In this document: positions 34,031 to 44,160 of the stretch, piece after piece
Numbering within the stretch: position 1 is the stretch's first letter
Layout of the letters: every line of letters starts with the position of its first letter
DNA from: Dissophora ornata
Taxonomy: Eukaryota; Mortierellomycota; Mortierellomycetes; Mortierellales; Mortierellaceae
Direction: 5' to 3'
Assembly: GCA_025201705.1 (NCBI GenBank)
Contig: MU616714.1
Coordinates: 1 to 50,431, forward strand
Length of the DNA stretch: 50,431 nt
The notes under the pieces: generated by a model
Seen by the model: only the letters and a program-made list of their open reading frames with translations
Databases searched by the model: none
Told to the model about the DNA's origin: nothing
Translations under genes and position numbers: made by a program

Positions 34031-35773
34031 ATGCCCCCATTGCAGGCCTTCAAGAACCTGAGTGTCGCCATGGCAACCGCAAAACCACCCGTCACTCACA
34101 CACCAACTATTACGACAACAACTGCAGCAGGGAGGAAAAGTTCAAGACCTCCGATGCCTTTCCAATATCCCGCGGCAGGAACTCCAGGATCTGATCACGA
34201 CGCAACCGTCATTCGTATGATCGACAGTGGCAACTCTTGGACGGATATTGAGGCTATCGCTGTGAAAGAGATCTTTGATCGCTACTACGACATCTTGGAT
34301 CCTGAACTGGGGAATTTCTGGACCATTAAGGCAATCGCAAGACTGAATCAGCTTGTCCTAGACCATCGGTCTCCAGCCTCTCCATCAACTTCAGCGGTCG
34401 TACCGGCAACTGTGGGTAATGAATTTCCATGGAACAAGATTGCAGATATCATGGACTCTACAACCGGTGCATGTAAATATGTGTGGTGGACGTTTGGCGA
34501 TGGACGACCGATTTCAGAGGAGGACCAGGAGCGGGCACGGGTTGCCGCGGGAAAGAAGGCGCGGCTGGCAGAGAAAAGAAGGAAGGCAAGAATAGCTAAG
34601 AGCCAGTTGAGGAAAGCAGCTCTGCTCGAGAAAAGCCAGATGGCCATCGTCAGTGCTAAACAGCAGGCATGGACCGCTGCCAGGGGGGTCTTCAAGGTTA
34701 ACGGACATCAGCTGGCCACTGCCTCTGCACTAAGTGCCTCCAAATCCCACATCTCCTATCTGAGTTCAGATCTGGATTCAAAAACACCCTCCAGCCCCAC
34801 AACAGTTGCACCAACCCCCACATCAGTTACACCAGCTCTCACAACACCTGCACCAGCTCTCACAACAGTTACACTAGCTCTCACAACACCTGCACCAGCT
34901 TCCACAGCAACAGCGCTTGCCGAGATCGAGATCGATATAGAGACTCTTCCAGCCATCAGTGATATAGAGCCCGAGACGGCAATGATACAGCAAGAAGATG
35001 AAGATTCCCGGCAATCACGGACTCGCAGCCGAACGCAGGCGCAAAAGTTGATCGACGTCCGGAAATTGATGGAGGAGACAGCTCGGAATAAGGAGGAGGT
35101 TCAAAGGCAGAAGGAGCATGATTTGGCCAAGCTAAAAGAAGCACAGGCGGCTCTTCTTCGGGCTGAGGAATGCCGGAAGCAAACTGGCGCAGAGGCAGTT
35201 GTTGCGTTAACTTCCGTACCAAACGGTACAGGCGGCAATGATATCGGTGCCAACAATCTCAGCCAACCAGACGGGCATCGGACCTCGCCAATAGTACAAG
35301 AGCTCGGAGTTGCAGCGCCGCAATCCTTGAAGAGACCGAGAACTGGGTCTCAGGATTTAAGTCCTGCATCAGCGCAGAAGACCAAATATTCAACTCAAAC
35401 ACAGTCTTCGCAACCGTTAGCTCCCGAAGTCATTGATCTAACCGCCGACGATCCGGCTCCTACATCGGCTCCTGCAAAAGTAGCTACAGTAGTAACACCC
35501 TCATTCCCACTTTCATGCCCGGCTCGACATCCAACTGCAGTGCCAGCTCCTGCAGTAAGTCATCATCAAGCCCAGGGACTGTCTAGCTGGACCGCGAACA
35601 CAAATCCCTACTACGATGTGATGACATGGACAAAGGAAGACACTCAAAATCTCTGGAATGGTTGGCTGTTGCTCGGCGGCGACTGGGATGTTATCTCAAG
35701 AACATCCATGCAGGGAAGGCATTCCCCACAGGAATGTCAAGCCTTTCTCTTGGGAAAGGGTGCTTTTCTGTAA
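34031..35773 (+). CDS. Unrecognised protein with SANT/Myb-like segments
   Basis: Single-exon frame. I chose ATG 34031 (MPPLQAFKNLSVAMATAK; 580 residues) because the 180 nt of open frame before it (from 33851) overlap the probable 3' end of the preceding gene. Near residues 60-140 there are Trp-spaced helices (GNSWTDIEAIAVKEIFDRY, NEFPWNKIADIMDSTTGACKYVWWTFGDG) that look like Myb/SANT units. The last 50 residues (MTWTKEDTQNLWNGWLLLGGDWDVIS) are another SANT-like unit. Between them are a Lys/Arg/Ala-rich coiled coil (AGKKARLAEKRRKARIAKSQ), a Thr/Pro/Ala repeat and a Glu/Gln coiled coil. A nuclear, DNA- or chromatin-binding role is plausible but only inferred. I do not recognise the family. Confidence 0.65.
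   Translation: MPPLQAFKNLSVAMATAKPPVTHTPTITTTTAAGRKSSRPPMPFQYPAAGTPGSDHDATVIRMIDSGNSWTDIEAIAVKEIFDRYYDILDPELGNFWTIKAIARLNQLVLDHRSPASPSTSAVVPATVGNEFPWNKIADIMDSTTGACKYVWWTFGDGRPISEEDQERARVAAGKKARLAEKRRKARIAKSQLRKAALLEKSQMAIVSAKQQAWTAARGVFKVNGHQLATASALSASKSHISYLSSDLDSKTPSSPTTVAPTPTSVTPALTTPAPALTTVTLALTTPAPASTATALAEIEIDIETLPAISDIEPETAMIQQEDEDSRQSRTRSRTQAQKLIDVRKLMEETARNKEEVQRQKEHDLAKLKEAQAALLRAEECRKQTGAEAVVALTSVPNGTGGNDIGANNLSQPDGHRTSPIVQELGVAAPQSLKRPRTGSQDLSPASAQKTKYSTQTQSSQPLAPEVIDLTADDPAPTSAPAKVATVVTPSFPLSCPARHPTAVPAPAVSHHQAQGLSSWTANTNPYYDVMTWTKEDTQNLWNGWLLLGGDWDVISRTSMQGRHSPQECQAFLLGKGAFL
34830..34905 (+). repeat. 21-bp tandem repeat inside the SANT-like gene
   Basis: Three 21-bp units (34830-34850, 34851-34871, 34872-34892) of the form CACCAGCTCTCACAACACCTG plus a partial fourth. 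They encode seven-residue Thr/Pro/Ala/Leu repeats, with degenerate copies just upstream. The unit length keeps the frame. Confidence 0.85.
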
Positions 35774-35991
35774 TGAAGTAGGGTCTTTCATCATCTTTCC
35801 GCATCACCCACAGAGCAAACTCTTTTGGACCGCACTATACCCATGTCGCAGATTAGTGGCGTGAAAATAACAATTTCCCAGAACAACATTTGTCGCATTC
35901 ATTCCTCGCCCAATCCAATCACTCATCACCTTTTTTTTCTGCTTGTCAATCGTTCACCTGAGCTATTACTGCAGTAATACTAAAAGAAATC

Positions 35992-36504
35992 ATGTCACTC
36001 GAGAACGATTCAAAACGATCTCTCCCACGAGTAGACATCATGCAACTCTTTTCCACCAGGACCAGACCTCTCAACGTCTGTGCGCCTATGGTCCGATACA
36101 GCAAACTTCCTTTCCGAGAACTCGTCCGGAGATACAACTGCGACATTGTCTACACCCCCATGATTCTCGCGGACGTCTTCTCTGCCAGCAACTATGCCCG
36201 CGATAGTGAATTCTCGACTAATCTCCTGGATGACCCTGTAGTGATCCAGTTTGCAGCATCCAACGGTGCTGATCTGGCGAAGGCTGCTGAATTAGCGGCG
36301 CCCTATGTCTCCGGGATTGATATCAACTGTGGGTGTCCGCAGAAGTGGGCTATCAATGAAAAGATTGGGTCGCACCTGATGTCGGACCCGGAGACGGTCA
36401 GGGATATGATCCGGATGACGAAGGCGCGCGTGGATGTGCCTTGCTCGATCAAAATTAGGATTCACAAAAATTTGAGGCAAGAAGAAGAAGAAGAAGAAGA
36501 AGAA

Positions 36505-36535
<31 letters not shown>

Positions 36536-37203
36536 GAGCGGGCACAATTTCTTGGACTAATAGTCCTTGTTATGTTGTTTCGGTCATTAGGGAAACAGAG
36601 GAATTTGTGAAAAGGGCGTTGTCTGTAGGCGTTGATTTCATCACAGTGCACGGGAGGACGAGACGACAAAAGTCGACTGAGCCGGCCAATATGGATGGCA
36701 TGAAACTCGTCAAAGAGGTGTCCACCGTCCCTGTCATAGCCAATGGAGACGTTTTCTCTGTTGAGGATGCCAATATGATTGTCGAGGCTACGGGCGTGGA
36801 CGGTACCATGTCTGCACGAGGCATTCTAGAGAATCCTGCTCTTTTTGCAGGCTATGAGACTACACCGTGGGAATGTGTTGAAGACTATGTGGACTTGGCA
36901 CTCTCATATGGAACAAACGCATTTATCTTTCATCATCATTTGATGTTCATGCTTGAGAAAATTATGAGTAACGCTGGTGAGTGTTTCCACGCAAACAGAT
37001 AAATATAAACAGTGAAATGCCTGGCTTTAAATATTTCTTGACCGCTCATCAGTACAATTTTCTTTTTTGAACTAGAACGGAGGACGTTCAATTCATTGAC
37101 GACAATCCCCTCTATCATTGATTATCTCGAAGAGCACTATGACTTGGACATTGCCAGGAGGCGAGCCCAACATGCAAGGAAAGATCAAACACTACCTCAA
37201 TAA
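35992..37203 (+). CDS. DUS4: tRNA-dihydrouridine synthase 4
   Basis: Three exons (35992-36476, 36591-36976, 37076-37203) give 332 residues. It is a Dus-family flavoenzyme: an N-terminal TIM barrel with APMVRYSKLPFRELVRRY, the catalytic Cys in INCGCPQKWA (about C115), FITVHGRTR, PVIANGDVFS and the FMN-phosphate strand GTMSARGILENPALFAGYE. The C-terminal helical domain ends DYLEEHYDLDIARRRAQHARK. It reduces specific uridines in the tRNA D-loop (U20a/U20b in yeast Dus4), with NADPH and FMN. The first intron begins with GC (AG/GCAAGA) and ends CATTAG. Removing it yields IHKNLRETEEFVKRAL, which fits the family exactly; keeping it would insert 38 residues, mostly Glu. The stop codon overlaps an AATAAA. 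Length fits DUS4L (317) and yeast Dus4 (367). Confidence 0.93.
36477..36590 (+). other. GC-AG intron of DUS4 carrying (GAA)15
   Basis: A 114-nt intron with donor GCAAGA and acceptor ATTAG. Its 5' half is a GAA triplet run (36481-36526). Length is a multiple of three and there is no stop codon in frame, so automatic gene callers will read through it as polyglutamate. Confidence 0.8.
36481..36526 (+). repeat. (GAA)15 microsatellite
   Basis: Fifteen perfect GAA triplets directly after the GC donor of DUS4 intron 1, followed by GAG/GAA variants. Confidence 0.95.
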
Positions 37204-37204
37204 A
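37199..37204 (+). terminator. AATAAA overlapping the DUS4 stop codon
   Basis: The last codon, the TAA stop and the following A together form AATAAA. The next 139 bp separate it from the stop of the convergent gene. Whether it is used as a poly(A) signal is unknown; a downstream signal would be more normal. Confidence 0.4.
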
Positions 37205-37294
37205 AAAAAAAAAAAAAGGGAAATAGAACACATGTAAAGCAAGCGACGCGGGTATCAAACATCGGTCGAAGTGTATTGTCGCTTGTCTACATCG

Positions 37295-37300
37295 TTTATT
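37295..37300 (-). terminator. Poly(A) signal of the polyQ membrane protein gene
   Basis: AATAAA on the minus strand about 45 nt after the stop at 37343, in the short convergent gap with DUS4. Confidence 0.5.
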
Positions 37301-37342
37301 TTGTACAGTACAGATGCAGAAAGGAACAGAACTATTATCACC

Positions 37343-40300
37343 TCAGGCTTCACGATCAAACCCTTCCATCGCCTCTGCAGCAGCGCTCGTCACAGGGTCC
37401 AGCAATCCGTCTTCCTTCAACAACACGTAACCCGCATTAGAAAATCCCCCACTCTCTATAATCTTAGACTGTCCGGTTGATTGATGATATTGAGGACGAT
37501 GCTGAGTTTGAGAGTCTGAAAACTTTTCTTCCGCATAGGCAAGGATTAAGGGCTCAGGAGAGGATGAGTACTTCGTCACCGGAAGCACATAATCTAAAGG
37601 TGGCGAGTCGATCAGATCGTCCTCATACAGGCCCACGTCTTCTTCCCCTGTCCCGGATAAGACGGAGATCGATAGACCCGTAGCATTCAGGGGCCGAGGC
37701 GAGATCGGGATCGCGCTCACGCTTACGATGGAAGAGGATGTGTTTGATGATTTCGTGGATCCAGTCGCTGATAGAGGCTGCTGTTGAGTCTGCTGTTGTT
37801 GGGTCTGCTGCTGTTGTTGTTGTTGTTGCTGTTGTTGTTGTTGTTGTTGCTTCAAAGACTGTGTGAACCCAGATAGGAACAACCGCGGGTTGATGGACGA
37901 GAGCGACCTTCCACCTGATTGCGATTGTGGCTGTGGGGCCACAGAGATAGTAGTGGGCGGTATTTTCGGAGATGAGGAAATTGATGTTGCACCAGAAGAG
38001 GACGGTGAAGAGTCCGTATGATGCTGCTGCTGTAGGACAGGAGGGGGGGACGCGCTGCGCTGCTTGGTCCGCAGCATGTCCTTTCTGATTGCTGTCGGGC
38101 TCGGTGACCGTGGAGGTAAGAACTGCAACGACTGCATTAATGCAGCCGATGATGACAAAGTCGGCGTCGTGGATCTACTTCCATTTGATACGACCGGTCG
38201 TGGTGTCGGGATAGCAGTAGGCGCCGCAGTGGATGTAGAAGGGGTCGAGGTCGATGTGATAGCTGGAGGCCTCATCGTCATCGTCGACGCGGCGCTGCTG
38301 TCAGTGCCGTTCGCAGGTGGTGCAGTTGCAGATCTGGTAGCTGGCGTGCTCCTCTTGAAAAAACTTCCTCGCTTTGGAGTCGTCCTGACCGATAACTCGT
38401 CTCCTGCTGCACCGACCCCATCAATAATGGACGGCGTGATAATCGACGCTCCCGAACCACTCCGACGTGCACTAGAAATACTGTTGATCGTCTTTCGTTT
38501 CCCGAAAAGTCCTCGGCGCTTGACCTGCTGACCCTCTTCCTGAGCACTCTCGAGTTTATCCCCCAAAATAGATGCTGCAGGTGCGCCGCGGATCGACTCG
38601 GTCTGCATTATGGACATTGCAGCTATTGATTTGCTGGAACTCGCATTCGAGTAAGTCGTACCCTGTTGTGCTGCTGAGTCGACGCCAGTACCATTGCCAT
38701 TACCATGGTTGGCGTTTGCTGTTGCTCCTCCGCCTCTCCTGAAAATCCCACCTGCCCACTGTTTCGCCCAGCCGACACGCTGATTGACAGCCCTCTTGGC
38801 CATGTTGACGTTCATCCGGCCCGAGTTCTTCATCAGGAAGAGCATTCCACAGTTGCTGGCGAACAGCAACAGCAAAAAGAAATCAAAACTGCAGTACCGG
38901 ACCAACAACGTGTAGGCCGTCAACATCAGTAGCGTCTTGCGTCTCTGTCGCACAAACGACATTTCGCGAACCACTATAAAAAATCAGAAGGGACCAGAAA
39001 GAGGAGGATAAGTAAAGAGGATTGTGAGAGATCTTCTTCCAGGCGCATTTTTTTTCTCTCCTCTCGTTAGCACAGAGGACGTGATGGCAGAGAGACAGAC
39101 TTACTCGCAAGACTCATCTTATTCCCCATTTTCGGGTCCTGCTCCGGATACGTCAACAACGCAATAAACTGAAATGGGATATCCAGGATCGGGTTCGGTT
39201 TCTCATTCTTCTTCGTCGCTTGTGACCCTGCTGCCGTTGCTGCTGCTGCAGCGCGACTGCTGGCGGGTCCTTCAACCCAATTGACAATTGCATCCAAAAT
39301 AGGGGACGATGCATAAATCCATCCTAAGGGCCCACCACCGTCAGCTCTCGTATCCGCTCCCACCATCGTTGATTCGTCCAAAGATCTACTCCTGGATTCG
39401 GGATGGTCCGTGAGAGTAGGGCTGAGGGTATATGTCGACTTTACGGACTTTCCATCGTCTGAGGTGGCAGTAGCAGTACGTCTTTGAACTGAAGCCTGTA
39501 CAGGACGCTTTGATGACAGTACTGGATCACCAAAGGACGTCAGCAAAGGGTCTTCTGGGTCATCTTGGTCCATTGCCCGTGTCATAGATGTTGCTCCACC
39601 GCGAATGTTGTGGGAATTATTGTCGTAACTGCCGTATAAGGTATAACTGTCTTCATCATGCTGACGTAGAGACATGGCCGACTGTGAGCGATGATTATTG
39701 TCAATCCCGAGACCGTAAGCTGAAGACGAAGTACGGCGTTGCGATTGAGGAAAATGGCGATGATAGTATTCTAATTCATAGGGCGGCTGCAATTGGTAGT
39801 GATGAAGTTGGTCATGGTGACGGTGCGATGGAAGGGTGTCTGAAGGAACAGGTATCGTCATTGAGGCAGACGAAGCTGGTCTCTCTGGCAGGCCATCCTC
39901 TTGCAGTAGCAGCAAATGGCGGATTTCTGATGGAAATGAAGATTTGTTGTTCATATCCTCCAAAGAGATGGCCCTCCGCAATAACCTCCCCGTTACGCTT
40001 GCTCTTGTTCGTGTTGTTGTATAGGTCTCATCGCCTCCGTCTTCAACTTTGTCCATGCCGCCAATAATACCGACCATATCTTCGTTTGATAGTGTAGACA
40101 AGTCCGAGAGATAGCCGTCCTCGTCCTGGAGTTCTTCCTCTTCTTCTTCTTCCTCGTCTTCGTCGTGATGCAGATGATCCTCAGGTGGTGAGGTAGCGCT
40201 CTAATGGTACGAAAGAGATTGTAGGTAAGGTGTGGATAGGGCAAGTCAGTAATAAATTTAGAAAGAGGAGAGAAAAGGAAAAGGGGTCATAAAGAAAGGA

Positions 40301-41213
40301 ATGCTGAATAAAAAAAATGAAGGTCTGTACATGATATTTGTAAGAAAGCCCGGTTCAATTGCTCCAAAGCATTTGATGCATACATTGATTAATAAATGCG
40401 TGAGGCTTCAGGGAGATATGAGAACAAGGATTTTTGGAGCATGCCAAAGAACCATGACAAGGGGAAGTTGGAGGAAGAAGACTGCCGTTATACAGATGTA
40501 AAATATATAAAAAAACCGAAGGAGCGATTTCTTCAGCTGTCCCCTTGGAGTTTTTTTTCTATTACCGGTGTGATGGTTCCTTTGAGCCAGTTCGCGATCT
40601 TCTTCGAGGTGATTTTGCCCTGAATCGAGACGCGTGCGTGCTGCGAAAGATATGCCAGTTCTTCCTGAAGCACCGAGATCGAGTCACCTTCGGCCACTGT
40701 GCGTGTGAGAGGGAGTGCGTGTATGTTGTTGTTTTAAAAATCGGAACACGGATGATAAGGGAAGGAACAATGGATGTCAGCATTGCCGCACGCACACATG
40801 TGCATGTCATCTTTTTTTTTTCCTTTACACTTTGTTCCCTTTCCCTCTCACTTTTTTTAAACTGCTCTCATTGTTATTTTTTTTTTTTGTTTACTCAACC
40901 CAGAAATAAATAATAAATGTGGGAGACCAGTAGTAGTTTCTTAAAACAACCAAGGAAACAGAAACGAGGCAGATCGAAGCGAAATGATAGACAGAAAGAG
41001 AGAGAGAGCCATGGGTAGAGCGTGGATATTGAGCAAACCGAGAATATACAAGGACTTGCCTCGATAATGTGGGAAGCCTCGGGTGATGATCCGGTATGAC
41101 ATGTTCTGTTGTCGAGGGTGGTGTTGGAGCACAAAGATGTCTGTCTCGACCACTGGCTTCCAGTTGGACCGACGACGAAGAAGCACTCCGACTAGTCGCG
41201 GGTACACGACCAT
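37343..41213 (-). CDS. Unrecognised large fungal membrane protein with polyglutamine tract
   Basis: Four exons (41060-41213, 40566-40696, 39105-40200, 37343-38973) give 1003 residues. The N-terminus (VVYPRLVGVLLRRRSNWKPV ... LQEELAYLSQHARVSIQGK) is compact and looks folded; it is reached through an intron with a GC donor (GAG/GCAAGT). A polyacidic run (DEDEEEEEEE) and a long Ser/His/Arg-rich region follow. The best-conserved-looking stretch is residues about 415-530: DIPFQFIALLTYPEQDPKMG, FVRQRRKTLLMLTAYTLLVR and FFLLLLFASNCGMLFLMKNS, with one or two membrane segments at about 473-508. The C-terminal 450 residues are Ser/Pro-rich with polyQ at about 835-860. I do not know the family; a membrane-anchored scaffold is only a guess. 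Exon phases all close, so the gene model is firmer than the function. Confidence 0.72.
37776..37852 (-). repeat. CAA/CAG tract encoding polyglutamine
   Basis: Mixed CAA and CAG codons encode a run of about sixteen Gln followed by two shorter TQQQ runs in the last exon of the large membrane protein gene. The mixed codons make it less slippage-prone than a pure CAG repeat. Confidence 0.9.
40697..41059 (-). other. GC-AG intron of the polyQ membrane protein gene
   Basis: A 363-nt intron with the donor GAG/GCAAGT, the textbook extended consensus of GC-AG introns, and acceptor CACACGCACAG. It joins exon 1 (phase 1) to a 131-nt exon 2 whose frame continues in phase 0 into exon 3. No GT donor nearby gives the same frame. 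Confidence 0.65.
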
Positions 41214-42452
41214 GCGAGTAGTCGAACGAGTCGGGTTGTAATAACGCTAGGCCAGTGGAGTGTTTGAGGTGGAGCTGCGAGGACGGGGCTGCGTTGAAGG
41301 AACAGGTGAATGGGAGAAAGAAGAAGGCTGGCTGAAGGTATACCGCAGGTTACATGAAGAATGGAATGTTAGGCACGATTGGACTGTCTTGGAGAGCGAG
41401 AGAAAGTTGGTTTCAAAGATATTATATCCTACGCGATAAAGTGGCGCGAGGAGCGAGAAGTGAGAGAGGCGCGAAAAAAAGCAAAAAAGAGATGAGCAAC
41501 GGCAAATGAGGAATAGAGGAATGAATGTCAGTTCGGGGAGCATTGAAGACAAAAAAAAAGAACAGGGGTGAAAAGAGGAGGGAACGATATACCCTCCGCT
41601 CGTGGACCAACCATATGATGCATGCGTTGATTTGCGCTGCATTGCGACACCCCTCGATCATTTGCCCCCCTCCCTTGGACACCTTCCAGCACCGGCACAA
41701 CAAACTGCCTTTGTGCCATTGTGGTTCCTTGTTTTTTTGACTCTTCTGTGTACCCCTGTGCAACCCAACAGTTCATCGCATCGCCTCCTCTCCACAATCC
41801 AAAACCAATCGATCAATTGCGAGCCCTAATAACAATACCTCGTACTCCATGTCCCATACATGTGTCAGCATTCAAATAAAGACCTTATAGCAAAATAAAG
41901 CCAGCCCACATGGGCACTAAATTGCCCCTTTGGCTGGTCAATGTCACAGAAACACTGAAGAAATGATACTTGTACGCGTAGTTTATTGCTCTGAATGCAA
42001 GGAACAGAGAGACGAAAACAGATCCTTCGAGTTGAATGCGAAGTTTGACCCATTTTTTTGGGGTGGCGGAGTGTATGACTATGCTATGGAGGAGGATGAG
42101 GCGGATGAGGCGGATAAAAGTAACAAGAACAAAAAGAAGCGAAGCACGGATCTACGAAAGCTGCAAGGAGCATGCAGATTCCTGACCACGGGCAGCAAAA
42201 CGATCTCTCCTCATGATCTTAATCGTGGTGAAGGTGATGGTGGTGTGAAGAAGGGAGCGAATAGAGAGAGAGAGAGGAAGAGAAGGCATAATAATAACAT
42301 TTGTTGAAAATATAAACTGTACATTGCAAAATATGCAGAAGAGGACGCAATAAAACGGATTAAACAGAAACGATGCAAAAGACTAAGAAAAACGATACAC
42401 AGCTGGGGTTATAAAAGGGTTCCTGATCTCCAGGCGCTGTGAAGGAGGGAGA
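41214..42452. promoter_or_regulatory. Intergenic region between the polyQ membrane protein gene and EMG1
   Basis: 1.2 kb separating two minus-strand genes. It holds the promoter of the downstream gene and the 3' flank of EMG1. There are T/A tracts and GA-rich stretches. The 41247-41642 (-) and 41930-42307 (+) open frames are compositionally biased and I treat them as non-coding. Confidence 0.5.
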
Positions 42453-43928
42453 TTAGACGATGCCCCAGAGATCCTCAACACCGCAGCAGAGCTTTCCGCA
42501 GGCAACAGAGGCCGAAAGAGGGTACCCAGAAACACCGATCTTCTTGTCCACGTAATGGTCAGCAAAGGTGTCCTCTCCGTGAGCCATGGCTCCAATTGCA
42601 ACGCAAATGGAGTATTCCTCGGGGATGGTGGGCAAGAAATCCTTCAAAGCGACAACAGGGGCGTCGTATGAAAAAGCTACAGCACAAAGCAAGAAACGAT
42701 TCGTCGATGTCAGCGACCTGTCTGTACATGTGTCCTGTCATTCGCATTCATCCAGAGAACGATCCATACCGAGCTTTAAGCATTTGGTGGGAAGGTGGTC
42801 TGTGATAGGGTTCTTGATAACACGAAGCAATTTTTCCGATCCGTTGACAGAGCGAATAGACAGCTTGTGGAGCAATTGAACTGTTTCGCAAAAACATGAC
42901 ATACTGGTGGTTAGTGGTTTGGAATGAATCACGAACGAGATGATCCGCCAGTATTGGCGCCAGCCAATGGCGACGAGACATACCCATCAATCCAGAGAAG
43001 CGCTTGAATGTTCTAGGAATACGGACGTGAGGGTTGACCTCAATAAGGACATTCTTGGCAGTATGGATGTAGACCTGAAGAAGACCGGCCTTGTTCAGAG
43101 GGCTGTCCAACAACGTGAGGAGGCACTAGAGAAAAGCAGCCGCAGAAGTCGAATTAGTCATACGATGTGTCTGCATTGTGGAAGCGATAGACAATAGTTG
43201 GGCGTAATAGACATGCATGCATGGGCCGACCCCTCGCCCTTGCGCCACCAGACCAATTAAATGACTCGTTGGCGCCCTCTCATTTAAAAAACGGGATATG
43301 CGCATACGATGAAAAATTCCCACAGCGGTAGCATAGCAACCCATCGAGTGGAAAGGGACACAAACAAGTACGTCGTTGTTTGAAAATAAACATCGGCGGG
43401 GAAGTAAATGATGCTGTGGCTCCAGAGAAACATGGCGTGATCAGCAGTAAGAAGGGACGAAGAGAGAAGAGAAGAGCGGAAAAAGGGTAGCGCTGACGAA
43501 GATCGACGTCTCAAAGGATTGATTTGCCACTAACTCAACCTCAACACCTCAACCCAAATCTTATCCAGAAGCACTCGGCCATTGGGCACGTCTGCGCTGT
43601 GGCGGTCTCCAGCAGTGGCATCTTGCCATAAAGACAGGATGAGAGGACGAAGGAGAGAGGGATCTGCGATTGATGGCTCTCTTACCTGGTGGGTGATGTC
43701 GGGCCTAGCGTCGGTGACCTCCTTGCCCATCTTCTTAAGGATGCCCTGGTGGTCGTCGCAGTTGAGCAACTGGTAGCGAGCATCCTTGTCCTTGCCGACC
43801 TTGTAGGTCTCCAGACAAGCAGACTCGAGGACAACGATCAGGCGGCGGGTGTTCTCCTTCTCAGTTGTGGTCTTTGGCACCTTGGGTGCCTGGGGGACCA
43901 TCGAGACGTTGGTTGTTGGCAAGTCCAT
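42453..43928 (-). CDS. EMG1: 18S rRNA pseudouridine N1-methyltransferase EMG1/NEP1
   Basis: Four exons (43686-43928, 42984-43125, 42770-42880, 42453-42676) give 239 residues, near human EMG1 (244) and yeast Nep1 (252). Conserved blocks are [94 protein letters not shown] and the SAM-site region [14 protein letters not shown], then [22 protein letters not shown]. It is a SPOUT-fold enzyme that methylates the hypermodified pseudouridine of 18S rRNA and assists 40S assembly in the nucleolus. Intron 1 is 560 nt, the longest in this window. RPP14 starts 232 bp away on the other strand. Confidence 0.96.
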
Positions 43929-44160
43929 TTTTGTAAGAGATGTTTATGAGGATCAGCGACGAGAGTGTTGAAAGAAAGTGAGCTGGTGGGGCAGTTCTTT
44001 TTTTTTGGGTCTCAATGAGGGGGGAAGAGATTAAAGATGGAGGCGAGACCAGGAAGCAGATCAGAGGGAATGAGGAAAGCTGACGAGTGATGATTGGGCA
44101 AACTTCCTTCTACGCCTCCTGAAGAAAAAGAAAAAAAAAAAAAAAAAGACAAATAATGAA
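43929..44160. promoter_or_regulatory. Divergent promoter EMG1 / RPP14
   Basis: 232 bp between opposing start codons of two genes for nucleolar RNA maturation. It contains A/T homopolymer tracts (T8-9 near 44000; A16-type near 44130) typical of nucleosome-poor fungal promoters. Confidence 0.55.

Noticed and set aside
41247..41642. 131-residue minus-strand ORF upstream of the polyQ membrane protein gene
   Set aside because: Composition is Ser/Phe/Leu from C/T-rich leader DNA; it stops just before the real start and is probably promoter/5' UTR.
41930..42307. 125-residue plus-strand ORF downstream of EMG1
   Set aside because: Lys/Arg/Glu-biased low complexity, a CxxC by chance (YCSECKE), and it lies in a 3' flank/promoter.
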